A stretch of DNA of 64,000 nt from DATBVX01 sp963705495 (lineage in GTDB: Bacteria > Pseudomonadota > Gammaproteobacteria > Steroidobacterales > Steroidobacteraceae): contig CAVPJQ010000007.1 in assembly GCA_963705495.1 (NCBI GenBank), positions 129,735-193,734 on the forward strand, given 5' to 3'. Shown here piece by piece: positions 28,201 through 36,487 of this stretch. A model generated the notes under the pieces. That model saw only the letters and a program-made list of their open reading frames with translations, ran no database searches and had not been told where the DNA came from. The position numbers were made by a program, and so were the translations under genes. Numbering within the stretch: the stretch's first letter is position 1; every line of letters begins with the position of its first letter.

Positions 28201-28812
28201 CTACTCAGCGTAGACGCCGAGCCGCCGGGCAACCGCCATAAGGTGAGGATCGATTCTGAGGCGTGCATCGTAAAGCTGGCCGAACTCTCGGAAGATGTCA
28301 CTACCGGTACGCCGGTTTCGTAGTGTTAGCTCATTCGTCTGCGCAGCTGGGTAGTAGGTCCGCATGATGCGGTGATAGTCGTTGGCATCGATGTGTTCGA
28401 TGACAACGGCGTCCCTAGCAGGGTCGTAGTACTTGATGTGGATGCGATCCAGAATAAATGTGCTAAGAACCCCATGAACGTTTTGCAGGCGCCTGTCGCG
28501 GATGAACATCTGCTCCTCGCGCGAGAACAGCGACAGCATTTGCGTGTAGTGGCGTCCAACGCTCTCGCTTAGCTCAATGACCTCAGCGGCAACGGCTTCG
28601 CCGGCGAGCGCGGCGACCGCGTCTTTCGTCTCCTGCTTCGGTTCAAGAAAGTCGAGCATGGTCGGAAACCACACGGCGAAGGCCTTGCAAATCAGGGCCG
28701 GGCGCGAACGCAATTCGGGGTTTGCAAATACGGGCGCCCACTGTTCGAACGGCAATATCCCCTGGGCGAGGTGGACCATCAGTCGGAATTTGTGCGTCTT
28801 AGCGTCGGGCAC
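28201..28812 (-). CDS. protein of unknown function downstream of the RES gene
   Basis: A 203-residue soluble protein that I do not recognise. It is helix-rich in the first half (FRLMVHLAQGILPFEQWAPV, LICKAFAVWFPTMLDFLEPK) and carries basic and aromatic residues later (ILDRIHIKYYDPARDAVVIE, YHRIMRTYYPAAQ). There is no signal peptide, membrane segment or familiar catalytic motif. It begins 21 bp after the RES reading frame ends, on the same strand, so it is probably the third gene of the Xre-RES unit. Base composition is lower in GC than the core genes around. Confidence 0.6.
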   Translation of the reverse strand: MPDAKTHKFRLMVHLAQGILPFEQWAPVFANPELRSRPALICKAFAVWFPTMLDFLEPKQETKDAVAALAGEAVAAEVIELSESVGRHYTQMLSLFSREEQMFIRDRRLQNVHGVLSTFILDRIHIKYYDPARDAVVIEHIDANDYHRIMRTYYPAAQTNELTLRNRRTGSDIFREFGQLYDARLRIDPHLMAVARRLGVYAE

Positions 28813-28833
28813 GATCTGGAGGTAATCGCGTGG

Positions 28834-29785
28834 CTAATTCCATTTCGTTCGTTCTGCGTCGGCGTAGGTCGCGGCGCTCAGCTCACAACAGTTCGCGCCT
28901 TGCGGTGGTCCGATCACCTTTATGATCGAAGCAGAGTTCTCGAACTGCCTCGGAAAAATCGCCAGATTCAGCTTCTGGGTTATGGTAGAGGCAAACTGCA
29001 CACCTTCGAAGCCCGCTTCGGAGAGCAGGTGACCGAAGAGTTGCGAATTGGCTGGCGTTGAAAGCATGGACGGAAACTCGCGCCAGTTCTCCGTCATGAA
29101 CGATCGATGAAGCTCTTCCGGTGTTGTGATAAGGCGGAGGGCTGTCGCATGGAGCTTTTCCTCTGCGGCACGTCACGTTTCGTGAAAGCTTGAATGTCGC
29201 GAGGACCTCCGCAAATGCACGCAGATTTGCGACGCGCGTTACGTCGAAAATGTTGTAAACAGTGCCCGCGACAGCTGCCCAAGCAACTCCCGATTCACTA
29301 CAGAGCGCAAGCTCTCTCTCGGTAAGGCCAGCCCGGTCGTTTTCGCGTAAGAGTCCGTGCAGTTCACGCAGTCCGGTCTCGAAATCCTGCGCCAGATACA
29401 GCGCAGGGAATGGAACAAAACGAGCGCTGTCGATGTCGGTTCCATAGTTGAATCGCCCACCGACCCATTTAAGGCTGCCGACACACGAGAGTGGAGAGTT
29501 TGAATACTTGTATTCAAGTGCGCGTCCCCACCCGGTTAGTTCGATACTTATACCCGGTACGGTACCGAGGGCTTCAAGGAGCTGCTTATGGTTGGCTGCG
29601 CGCTGACGTTCGAGCTCGAAGAACCACAGATAGTGGTAGGCCTGAATATCCTCGGCATGTGCTCGCCAGCCGATGAGCTCGCGATCAGAGAAGTACTCGA
29701 CAACCAATTCGCCCGCGGGAGGCGTGAGGCTCGAGGCGCCTCTATAGACGCGGTGTCGGAGCCGCCGATTTCTGTTTGGCTTCAC
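28834..29785 (-). pseudogene. RES-domain toxin (NAD+ phosphorylase family), frameshifted
   Basis: The first frame (MKPNRNRRLRHRVYRG) carries RES-family features: Arg/Tyr near the N-terminus, then VGGRFNYGTDIDSARFVPFP and ALYLAQDFETGLREL. Around 29160-29178 the homology passes to the next frame, which reads EEKLHATALRLITTPEELHR, NWREFPSMLSTPANSQL and AGFEGVQFASTITQKLNLAI, the usual RES C-terminus with its Ser/Thr and NSQ. Removing one base gives 316 residues. RES toxins such as MbcT and ParT degrade or transfer NAD+. It overlaps the Xre antitoxin gene by 44 bp. Either the toxin is dead or the base is an error. Confidence 0.75.
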
Positions 29786-30170
29786 CGCGGCCCGCCCCCT
29801 CTTCCATGGCTTGCGTCACGAAGCGCAGGAGTTTGTTGTAGCGACCAAATCGAATCATGTCGCGCGGGCTGACATTGCCGAGCATAGGGTTCGGTGTCTG
29901 CAGCCAGAGTTTAGTCTTGACGTCATCGTCGAAGAATTGAAAAACGAGATTGCAAACATTGGCGACATTCTCGAGATGCTCGCGCACTTCTCTGGGCGCT
30001 TTATCGTCGTAACGCACCGAGGACTTCGCAACCCCGGCGAGGCGTGAAACGTCGCGAGTATCGAGCCCGATGAAATCGCGAACCTTTTGATAATCGAGCG
30101 CGTTGCCGCGCCAGAACTTTAAGCTGTCGCGGTCGGATACTGTATTGAACAGAGCAGCAGGCTTACTCAT
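29742..30170 (-). CDS. Xre/MbcA/ParS-type antitoxin
   Basis: A 142-residue protein with a degenerate HTH (VRDFIGLDTRDVSRLAGVAK) and the C-terminal DUF2384-like toxin-binding region: LWLQTPNPMLGNVSPRDMIR, then RYNKLLRFVTQAMEEG. This is the standard antitoxin partner of RES toxins. It precedes and overlaps the RES gene. The ATG at 30170 is chosen as it begins the conserved part; an upstream Met adds 10 residues. It should neutralise the toxin and repress its own promoter. Confidence 0.8.
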   Translation of the reverse strand: MSKPAALFNTVSDRDSLKFWRGNALDYQKVRDFIGLDTRDVSRLAGVAKSSVRYDDKAPREVREHLENVANVCNLVFQFFDDDVKTKLWLQTPNPMLGNVSPRDMIRFGRYNKLLRFVTQAMEEGAGRGEAKQKSAAPTPRL

Positions 30171-30673
30171 GGTGTGCGATTTTGGATGGACAGCAAGCAT
30201 ACCAGATTCGACCAGATAGTAACCATGTTCTTACCACGTTTGTGATTTGTCCTCAATCCGCCCGCTGGTTCCAAGGGAATTGGCATCCCTTCGAGACAAC
30301 GGAATTTTCTCAATAGAACCAACGATGTGTTTGCCCCTGGAGAGCCGATTGAGTTTTGGAAATTCCCACTTGCTTCTGGACATTTCTGAGCGTCGGGGCA
30401 ATGTGCAAGTCGGAATCGAATCGCCGTCCCATTTCGTGCGCATCGCTGGCGCCAAGCCATTTTTCAGCCTAGAAAACGCGCTCGTTCGATCGGCGTGTGG
30501 GTAACTCAATTCGAACTCCGAGAGTTACCCTCAAAGTTACCCTCAGAAAGTGCCGGTTGAAGCTGGATGTGGGCAGAAGTCAGTGGAAACTCGTGACGAC
30601 CTAAATTGAGGAAATCTCTGCCGTTCCTTTGATTTTGTGGACGCCGGTGGACGACTACGAACGTTGGTGGAAC
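30171..30673. other. non-coding interval between the TA module and tRNA-Met
   Basis: About 500 bp of lower-GC sequence. Short open frames exist on both strands, but none has a recognisable domain or good start. It contains the repeats at 30499-30545 and probably the promoter of the antitoxin gene. The position at the 3' end of a tRNA suggests the remains of an integration site. Confidence 0.5.
30499..30545. repeat. GTTACCC direct and inverted repeats near the tRNA-Met 3' end
   Basis: GGGTAACTC (30499-30507) is the inverse of GAGTTACCC (30522-30530). GTTACCCTCA occurs at 30524-30533 and again at 30536-30545, a 12-bp period. Such clustered short repeats beside a tRNA resemble arm-type integrase sites, but no integrase gene is present. 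Confidence 0.5.
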
Positions 30674-30747
<74 letters not shown>

Positions 30748-30777
30748 ATTGATCCGGGTCGGGCGAAAAGGCGGCCG

Positions 30778-30806
30778 ATTCTCGACGCGCCTCTCAGACC
30801 TGTCAA
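30778..30806 (-). promoter_or_regulatory. sigma-70 promoter of tRNA-Met
   Basis: On the minus strand TTGACA (30801-30806) is followed after exactly 17 bp by GAGAAT (30778-30783), about 30 bp before the tRNA 5' end. The perfect -35 and near-consensus -10 fit a stable-RNA promoter. Confidence 0.65.
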
Positions 30807-30819
30807 GACAGCCGCCTGG

Positions 30820-31200
30820 TCATGGAGCATCTGACGGTAGCGCCGCGACGTGGCTCAACCCGTAGATGAGCAAGCCCGTCACGATCACTCCAACCACGAT
30901 CCACACGGTGCCGGTCTGCGCGGAATCATTGCGCTCAACCTGCAGGATGGCGATCTCTGAATACGGTACGCGCACATCTTTGCCGACCAGCGCGTCCGGT
31001 TCCATTGAGGTGACCTTGAAGCGCAGCGTTTCACCGTGGCTGTTGGTGACCTCTACGCGCTCGCCCACCTTCACCGCGGGGGCGTTGCCGGGCTCGGTCG
31101 GCATCGGCACGCCCTGCAGCGATGTGCAAGCCGTAAGCGCATAGGTCAACGCGACGAGGGCCGCAAGGGCGCGGCAGCCCGGGCAAGTCGTTATTTTCAT
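30820..31200 (-). CDS. small lipoprotein with a C-terminal membrane segment
   Basis: A 126-residue protein with a lipoprotein signal (ALVALTYALTAC, lipobox LTAC at about residues 22-25). The short soluble domain (VKVGERVEVTNSHGETLRFK, GKDVRVPYSEIAILQVER) looks like a small beta-rich domain. A hydrophobic helix follows near the end (TVWIVVGVIVTGLLIYGL). Function is unknown. It lies between ychF and tRNA-Met. Confidence 0.7.
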   Translation of the reverse strand: MKITTCPGCRALAALVALTYALTACTSLQGVPMPTEPGNAPAVKVGERVEVTNSHGETLRFKVTSMEPDALVGKDVRVPYSEIAILQVERNDSAQTGTVWIVVGVIVTGLLIYGLSHVAALPSDAP

Positions 31201-31231
31201 AGTTGTCGCCCACTGCTGTGGCTGATGGAGC

Positions 31232-32323
31232 TTACACGTTGAACCGAAAATGCATCACGTCTCCTTCGCGGACGATGTATTCCTTGCCTTCCAGGCGCAG
31301 CTTCCCAACATCCCGTGCGCCCGCCTCGCCGCGCCCCGCGATGTAGTCATCGAACGCGATGACTTCTGCGCGAATAAACCCGCGTTCGAAGTCGGTATGA
31401 ATCACGCCCGCGGCCTGCGGTGCTGTCGAGCCCGTGCGTGCCGTCCACGCGCGAACTTCCTTGGGCCCCGCGGTGAAGAAGGTCTGCAGACCGAGCAACC
31501 GATAGGCGCCCCGAATCACCCGATCGAGTCCGGGCTCGTCGAGTCCCAGCTCATCGAGAAACTCCTTGCGATCCGCGGCGTCGAGTTGCGCGATCTCCGC
31601 TTCGATCGCCGCGCACACTGGAACCACTACGGCCTTCTCTTCCTCAGCGCGCTGGCGCACAGCATCGAGATGCGGATTATTCTCGAAGCCGTTTTCCCCA
31701 ACGTTCGCCACGTACATGACCGGCTTCGCGGTCAGCAGGTGGTATTCCTTCATCATCACCCGTTCGGCATCGCTGACAAACAAGGCGCGTGCCGGCAATC
31801 CCGAGTCGAGCTGCTTGCGCAGGCGCTCGAGCAGATCACGGCGCGTGATCGCCTCCTTGTCGCCCGCCTTCGAACTCTTGACGGCACGCTGCAACGCGCG
31901 CTCGACGCTATCGAGATCGGCAAGCGCGAGTTCCGTGTTGATGACGTCGATATCGAACAGAGGATTGATCTTGCCCGACACGTGGACCACGTCATCGTTC
32001 TCGAAGCAACGCACGACATGGGCGATCGCATCGACCTCGCGAATGTGCGCGAGAAACTGGTTGCCGAGCCCCTCGCCCTTGGATGCGCCCGCGACCAGGC
32101 CCGCGATGTCCACGAACTCGACCGTAGTCGGCAGGATCTTCTCGGGCTTGGCGATCGCCGCGAGCTGCTCGAGACGCGGATCGGGCACCGGCACGACGCC
32201 CACGTTCGGATCGATAGTGCAGAAGGGATAGTTCTCCGCTGCGATCTGGGCGCGTGTCAGCGCGTTGAAGAGAGTCGACTTGCCGACGTTCGGAAGACCG
32301 ACGATTCCGCATTGAATAGGCAT
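31232..32323 (-). CDS. ychF: redox-regulated ATPase/GTPase YchF (Obg family)
   Basis: The 363-residue protein has the P-loop GLPNVGKSTLFNALTRAQIA, the G3 motif FVDIAGLVAGASKGEGLGNQ, the coiled-coil insert and a C-terminal TGS domain (FIRAEVIAFDDYI, HFRFNV). YchF (OLA1) is a ribosome-associated ATPase and stress regulator. Its length equals that of E. coli YchF (363). The gene follows pth by 18 bp, as in many gammaproteobacteria. Confidence 0.95.
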   Translation of the reverse strand: MPIQCGIVGLPNVGKSTLFNALTRAQIAAENYPFCTIDPNVGVVPVPDPRLEQLAAIAKPEKILPTTVEFVDIAGLVAGASKGEGLGNQFLAHIREVDAIAHVVRCFENDDVVHVSGKINPLFDIDVINTELALADLDSVERALQRAVKSSKAGDKEAITRRDLLERLRKQLDSGLPARALFVSDAERVMMKEYHLLTAKPVMYVANVGENGFENNPHLDAVRQRAEEEKAVVVPVCAAIEAEIAQLDAADRKEFLDELGLDEPGLDRVIRGAYRLLGLQTFFTAGPKEVRAWTARTGSTAPQAAGVIHTDFERGFIRAEVIAFDDYIAGRGEAGARDVGKLRLEGKEYIVREGDVMHFRFNV

Positions 32324-32341
32324 GGGTGATACGGCCCCAGG

Positions 32342-32959
32342 TCAGACCTCGGGCTCCTGCTCTTCGGGCGGCGCAGTGGGGTTCGATCGGTGCAGCTTGT
32401 TCATGGCGTGTTCGGCGCCCTTGTCGAGAAGCACTGGCAGGATCTCAACCGCATCGCCCACCCGCTTGATGATCTGGTCTTCTTCCGCAGCGGGCGCGCG
32501 CCGCAGGACGTAGTCGAGCACCTCGTCCTTGTTGCCGGGATGCCCGACACCGAAGCGCATGCGCCAGAACTTATCGCCGAGATGGGCAATCAGGTCCTTG
32601 AGGCCATTGTGTCCGCCCGCGCCACCGCCGAACTTCAGGCGCACGCTCCCGACGGGAAGGTCCAGCTCATCATGCGCAACCAGCACCTGCGCGAGGTCGA
32701 TCTCGCGATAGTCGAGGAGGCTCTTCACCGCCAGCCCGCCGCGATTCATGAAAGTGAGTGGCTTGAAGATCTCGATGTCCTGCTCGCCAACGCGAATCTT
32801 CGCGAGCTCGCCCTGGAAGCGGCGCTGCGCCCGAAAATGCCCCTCGTGCTGACGCGCCAAAGCATCGGCAAACCAGAAGCCGGCATTGTGACGCGTGAGC
32901 GCGTACTCCGGCCCTGGATTGCCGAGTCCGACGATGAGTCGAAGCGGAAACGAAGCCAT
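32342..32959 (-). CDS. pth: peptidyl-tRNA hydrolase
   Basis: The 205-residue protein begins with the Pth signature LIVGLGNPGPEYALTRHNAG, which includes the catalytic His, and has FKPLTFMNRGG, LVAHDELDLPVGSVRLKFGG and GGHNGLKDL. It recycles peptidyl-tRNA released by ribosome drop-off. It is slightly longer than E. coli Pth because of an acidic Pro-rich tail (PTAPPEEQEPEV). Confidence 0.95.
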   Translation of the reverse strand: MASFPLRLIVGLGNPGPEYALTRHNAGFWFADALARQHEGHFRAQRRFQGELAKIRVGEQDIEIFKPLTFMNRGGLAVKSLLDYREIDLAQVLVAHDELDLPVGSVRLKFGGGAGGHNGLKDLIAHLGDKFWRMRFGVGHPGNKDEVLDYVLRRAPAAEEDQIIKRVGDAVEILPVLLDKGAEHAMNKLHRSNPTAPPEEQEPEV

Positions 32960-33037
32960 GGTTGAGAAACCGGTGCGAGACTCTCGAAATCAGTGGGCCG
33001 CCCGAAGGCGGCCCACACGAATGACCAGCGGCTCGCG

Positions 33038-33826
33038 CTAGTCTTTCTTCTTGCCCTTCTTCTCTTTCTCTTCTTTCTTGGCCTCTTCCTTCTTGCCAGC
33101 GGCCGCATCGGCCGGCGCTGCTCCGGCAGCCGCAGCGGGTGGTGCTGCACCCGGTGCGCCAGGCACTGCGCCAGGCACAGCTGCGGCACCCTCGGCCGGC
33201 ACTGCACCTTCGACAGCTGCGGCAACTGCAGTCGGCTCCGGCTCCTCGGCACGCGGCGCGTGGACCGAAACGACCGTAGCGTCGCGACCATGCGCGAGCT
33301 CGGTGAACTGCACGCCTTGCGGCGCCTTGAGGTCGGACAAGTGCAGGCTCTGGTTGAGCGACAAGCCTGAAACATCGACTTCGATGAATTCCGGCAGATC
33401 GTTCGGCAGGCAGCTCACGTCCACTTCGGTCTTCTGGTGCGACACGATGCCGCCCTGCTCCTTCACGCCGCGCGAGACCGCCTCGCCGTGGAAGTGCAGC
33501 GGGATGCGGATGCGGATCTTCTCCGTCTCCACGACGCGCTGAAGATCCACGTGCAAGATGGCGTTGCGTGCCGGATGGCGCTGCACGTCCTTGAGAATGG
33601 CGGCCTGCGTCTGGTCACCGACCTTTACGTTGACGATGGTGCTGTAAAAGCGCTCGTTATCGAGCAGTGCCAGCAGCTTCTGGTGATCGAGCGACAGCCC
33701 ACGCGGTTCGCGATGCCCGCCGTACAGGATTCCAGGCACCTTGCCGAGATGACGCAGGCGGCGGCTCGCACCCTTGCCCTGTTCGTCGTCCCGGAACTCG
33801 GCGCCGAGTTCGAATGAAATCTTCAT
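33038..33826 (-). CDS. rplY: 50S ribosomal protein bL25/Ctc with long low-complexity tail
   Basis: The 262-residue protein has an L25 domain (about residues 1-92; LRHLGKVPGILYGG, RHPARNAILHVDLQRV) that binds 5S rRNA, and the CTC C-terminal beta-domain (about 93-185). From about residue 190 follows a tail of Ala, Pro, Gly and Glu, ending in a Lys/Glu-rich stretch (KKEEAKKEEKEKKGKKKD). Typical Ctc-type L25 proteins are about 200-220 residues, so the tail is unusually long. It lies between prs and pth as usual. Confidence 0.93.
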   Translation of the reverse strand: MKISFELGAEFRDDEQGKGASRRLRHLGKVPGILYGGHREPRGLSLDHQKLLALLDNERFYSTIVNVKVGDQTQAAILKDVQRHPARNAILHVDLQRVVETEKIRIRIPLHFHGEAVSRGVKEQGGIVSHQKTEVDVSCLPNDLPEFIEVDVSGLSLNQSLHLSDLKAPQGVQFTELAHGRDATVVSVHAPRAEEPEPTAVAAAVEGAVPAEGAAAVPGAVPGAPGAAPPAAAAGAAPADAAAGKKEEAKKEEKEKKGKKKD

Positions 33827-33889
33827 TTGCTTCTCTCTCCGTTCAAGTCACTTCAACACACCACACTCCGCGACCAGAGGTGGCACAAC

Positions 33890-34828
33890 TCAATCGATAT
33901 ACAAACTGCTCACCGACTCCTCGTCCCGGATGCGTCGGATCGTCTCCGCCAGCAGTCCCGACACGCTCAGCTGCCGGATTTTGCGGCACGCCTGCGCATC
34001 CGCCCGCAGCGGAATCGTGTCGGTCACGACGATCTCGTCGAGCACCGACTTCGAAATCTTCTCCGCCGCGTTGCCGGACAGCACCGGGTGCGTGATGTAC
34101 GCGACCACGCGCTTCGCGCCCTCTTCCTTCAGCGCCTGCGCCGCCTGCGCCAGCGTGCCCGCGGTATCCACCAGGTCGTCGATCATCACGCAGGTCTTGC
34201 CCGAGACCGCGCCGATGATGTTCATCACCTTCGACTCGTTCGGCCGCGGTCGGCGCTTGTCGATGATGGCGAGATCTGCATCGTCGAGCCGCTTCGCCAA
34301 CGCGCGCGCGCGCACCACGCCACCGACGTCCGGCGACACGACGACCATGTTGTCGTAGCTCTGTCGCCACGCATCGCCCAGCAGCACGGGCGAGGCATAC
34401 ACGTTGTCGAACGGGATGTCGAAGAATCCCTGGATCTGCTCCGCGTGCACGTCGACGGTCAGCAACCGGTCGACGCCCGCACTCGCCATCATGTTCGCCA
34501 CCAGCTTGGCCGCGATCGCCATGCGCGCGCCGCGCATGCGCCGATCCTGCCGTGCGTAGCCGAAATACGGTACGACGGCCGTGATGCGCGCGGCTGACGA
34601 GCGCCGGCAGGCATCTACCAGGAGCAGCAGCTCCATCAAATTGTCGTTCGCCGGCGGACAGGTCGGTTGCACGATGAAGACGTCGCGCCCGCGCACGTTC
34701 TCCATCAGCTCGACATTCACCTCACCGTCGCTGAACCGTCCGACCACTGCGCGCCCGAGCGGCACCATCAGGTGACGCGCGATTTCCTGCGCGAGCGCCG
34801 GGTTGGCGTTGCCCGAAAACAGCGCCAT
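33890..34828 (-). CDS. prs: ribose-phosphate pyrophosphokinase
   Basis: A 312-residue PRPP synthase. It has FSDGEVNVELMENVRGRDVF, the ATP-binding loop YFGYARQDRRMRGARMAIAA, VDVHAEQIQGFFDIPFDN, and the PRPP-binding motif VMIDDLVDTAGT. It makes PRPP for nucleotide, His and Trp synthesis. The ATG at 34828 (MALFSGNANPALAQE) aligns with other Prs starts. An in-frame ATG at 34867 would lie 2 bp from the tRNA-Gln end and lacks a ribosome site. Confidence 0.95.
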   Translation of the reverse strand: MALFSGNANPALAQEIARHLMVPLGRAVVGRFSDGEVNVELMENVRGRDVFIVQPTCPPANDNLMELLLLVDACRRSSAARITAVVPYFGYARQDRRMRGARMAIAAKLVANMMASAGVDRLLTVDVHAEQIQGFFDIPFDNVYASPVLLGDAWRQSYDNMVVVSPDVGGVVRARALAKRLDDADLAIIDKRRPRPNESKVMNIIGAVSGKTCVMIDDLVDTAGTLAQAAQALKEEGAKRVVAYITHPVLSGNAAEKISKSVLDEIVVTDTIPLRADAQACRKIRQLSVSGLLAETIRRIRDEESVSSLYID

Positions 34829-34869
34829 CGACGAGCGTTCTACTGGTGTTCCTGAGTGGTGGTCCATAG

Positions 34870-34944
34870 TGGCTGGGGTGGAAGGATTCGAACCTCCGTA
34901 TGGCGGGATCAAAACCCGCTGCCTTACCGCTTGGCGACACCCCA
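34870..34944 (-). tRNA. tRNA-Gln (anticodon TTG)
   Basis: The minus strand gives a 75-nt cloverleaf: acceptor TGGGGTG...CACCCCA, D arm GCCAAGCGGTAAGGC, anticodon loop TTTTGAT with TTG, T arm GGAGGTTCGAATCCTTCC, discriminator G, and an encoded CCA at 34870-34872. It sits between ispE and prs, the conserved place of tRNA-Gln in gammaproteobacteria. Confidence 0.95.
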
Positions 34945-34960
34945 GCCGAAAGCACTCTCT

Positions 34961-34993
34961 CTTGCGCTGAGGTTGCGCCTGCCCGAGCGCAAG
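34961..34993 (-). terminator. hairpin between ispE and tRNA-Gln
   Basis: CTTGCGCT (34961-34968) and AGCGCAAG (34986-34993) form an 8-bp stem with a 17-nt loop just after the ispE stop. There is no T run, so it may be a weak terminator or RNA processing structure, not a strong intrinsic terminator. Confidence 0.35.
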
Positions 34994-34996
34994 TGT

Positions 34997-35899
34997 TCAT
35001 CTCGACGCTGCCAACCGATCCAGCAGCGGAGAACGATTGCGCCCCTGAACTACGAAACCCTGCCAGCGCGCCGGCACGTCGTTCGCTACTGCCCGCGCCT
35101 GCTCGACATTCGCGAACGGCGCGAAGATGCACGAGCCCGTACCAGTCAATCTCGCCGGAGCAAATCGGCCCAGCCAATCGAGCGCTCGAGCCACCTCGGG
35201 GAACCGTGAGCGCACCAGCGGCTCGCAGTCGTTGCGACCCCCCGACTTCAAAAAGGCGCGTATTGTGATGGCGGGGGAATTTCGTGTCAATTCAGGGGCC
35301 TGAAACACCTCCGCGGTGCTCACGGCGCAGCCCGGCCGGATCACCAGGTACACGGTTTCGGGCGGCTCGATCGGCTGCAATCGCTCCCCCACGCCTTGCG
35401 CCCAGGCGGCATGACCTTGAACAAAAACAGGCACGTCCGCGCCGAGCTCGAGGCCGAGCTGCGCCAACTCCTCGGTGCCCAGACCGAGCTTCCAGAGCCG
35501 GTTGAGGGCCACCAGGACGGTCCCGGCATCGGAGCTCCCACCCCCCAGCCCACCCTGTAGTGGAATCTTCTTGCGCAACCGAATCGTGACTCCACTCGCC
35601 TTCGCGCCCGAGTGCGCCAGCAGCCGTTCGGCGGCGCGGACGCTGAGATCGGCGCTTGCGGGGATCTCGACAGGACCTTCGGCGCGCACGATCTTGCCGT
35701 CATCGCGGGGCTCGAAAAGGAGCTCGTCGCACAGATCCACGAACTGAAACGCCGTCTGCAGCTCGTGATACCCGTCGGGCCGGCGCCCAAGGACATGAAG
35801 AAAGAGATTGAGCTTCGCCGGTGCAGGCCAGGGCGCCGCGTTGCCAGTCCCGGGCTTCGAGACCTCCGCAACCACCTCACAAGCTCCAGTGATCGACAA
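34997..35899 (-). CDS. ispE: 4-diphosphocytidyl-2-C-methyl-D-erythritol kinase
   Basis: The 300-residue GHMP kinase has WPAPAKLNLFLHVLGRRPDG at the N-terminus, the ATP loop IPLQGGLGGGSSDAGTVLVA, and the C-terminal APARLTGTGSCIFAPF. It phosphorylates CDP-methylerythritol in the non-mevalonate isoprenoid pathway. It overlaps the lolB end by 23 bp, the usual lolB-ispE arrangement. Confidence 0.95.
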   Translation of the reverse strand: MSITGACEVVAEVSKPGTGNAAPWPAPAKLNLFLHVLGRRPDGYHELQTAFQFVDLCDELLFEPRDDGKIVRAEGPVEIPASADLSVRAAERLLAHSGAKASGVTIRLRKKIPLQGGLGGGSSDAGTVLVALNRLWKLGLGTEELAQLGLELGADVPVFVQGHAAWAQGVGERLQPIEPPETVYLVIRPGCAVSTAEVFQAPELTRNSPAITIRAFLKSGGRNDCEPLVRSRFPEVARALDWLGRFAPARLTGTGSCIFAPFANVEQARAVANDVPARWQGFVVQGRNRSPLLDRLAASR

Positions 35900-36470
35900 C
35901 TACCTTGACGCGGACCGGACCACTTTCGAGTCGTACCCGGCCCGGTAGCCACGCGCCACTCCGATACTCGTACTTGTCGTACGCCATCGACCAGCCATTC
36001 TGGTTAAGCGCTTCCAGGCGCCCTTGCGCATCGAGTTTCTCATCGGCATCGGAGCCCGGCGCCGGCACGCCGAGGAGCCAGTAGCGCAAGCTCGAAATAG
36101 GCAGCGCGACACCGATGACGCGCTCCAGTGCCGCGGCGGCGTCCTGGTCCGAAATCTTCTCGCCCTTGCTGGTGTCGATCTCAACCGACTGCCCGTCACT
36201 GCGCACCTGCACGCCACCGACGCCGAGCGCACCGTGCAGGTTCAGCTGCGACATCTGCTCTGCCTGGTTCCAGGTCAGGTTCGCGCTCCAACCCTGGCTT
36301 TCCGTCGCCACCGCGGCTCGTCCTGACATTTCCCAGTGCGACAGCGCCTGCCGCGCACTCTTCGCCGACGGCCAATCGGTCTGCGGCGCAGTCGGCAGCG
36401 AAGCGCAAGCGCTGAGAAGCGTGAGGGTCGCAAGCACCGAGACGGGGGCGAATGAAATGCAACGCCGCAC
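35877..36470 (-). CDS. lolB: outer-membrane lipoprotein insertion protein LolB
   Basis: A protein of about 197 residues with a lipoprotein signal (SVLATLTLLSAC, lipobox LSAC) and the LolB fold (HWEMSGRAAVATESQGWSAN, YWLLGVPAPGSDADE). LolB accepts lipoproteins from LolA and inserts them into the outer membrane. The GTG at 36470 is preferred because it places the signal at the N-terminus; upstream in-frame residues are Arg-rich and overlap the TPR gene. It is 17 bp after the TPR gene. Confidence 0.85.
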   Translation of the reverse strand: MRRCISFAPVSVLATLTLLSACASLPTAPQTDWPSAKSARQALSHWEMSGRAAVATESQGWSANLTWNQAEQMSQLNLHGALGVGGVQVRSDGQSVEIDTSKGEKISDQDAAAALERVIGVALPISSLRYWLLGVPAPGSDADEKLDAQGRLEALNQNGWSMAYDKYEYRSGAWLPGRVRLESGPVRVKVVVDHWSL

Positions 36471-36487
36471 CGGAGCGCATCCCACCG

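Noticed and set aside
30231..30509. A 92-residue open frame between the antitoxin and tRNA-Met
   Set aside because: No similarity to known proteins, no ribosome site, and an overlapping frame of similar length on the other strand.
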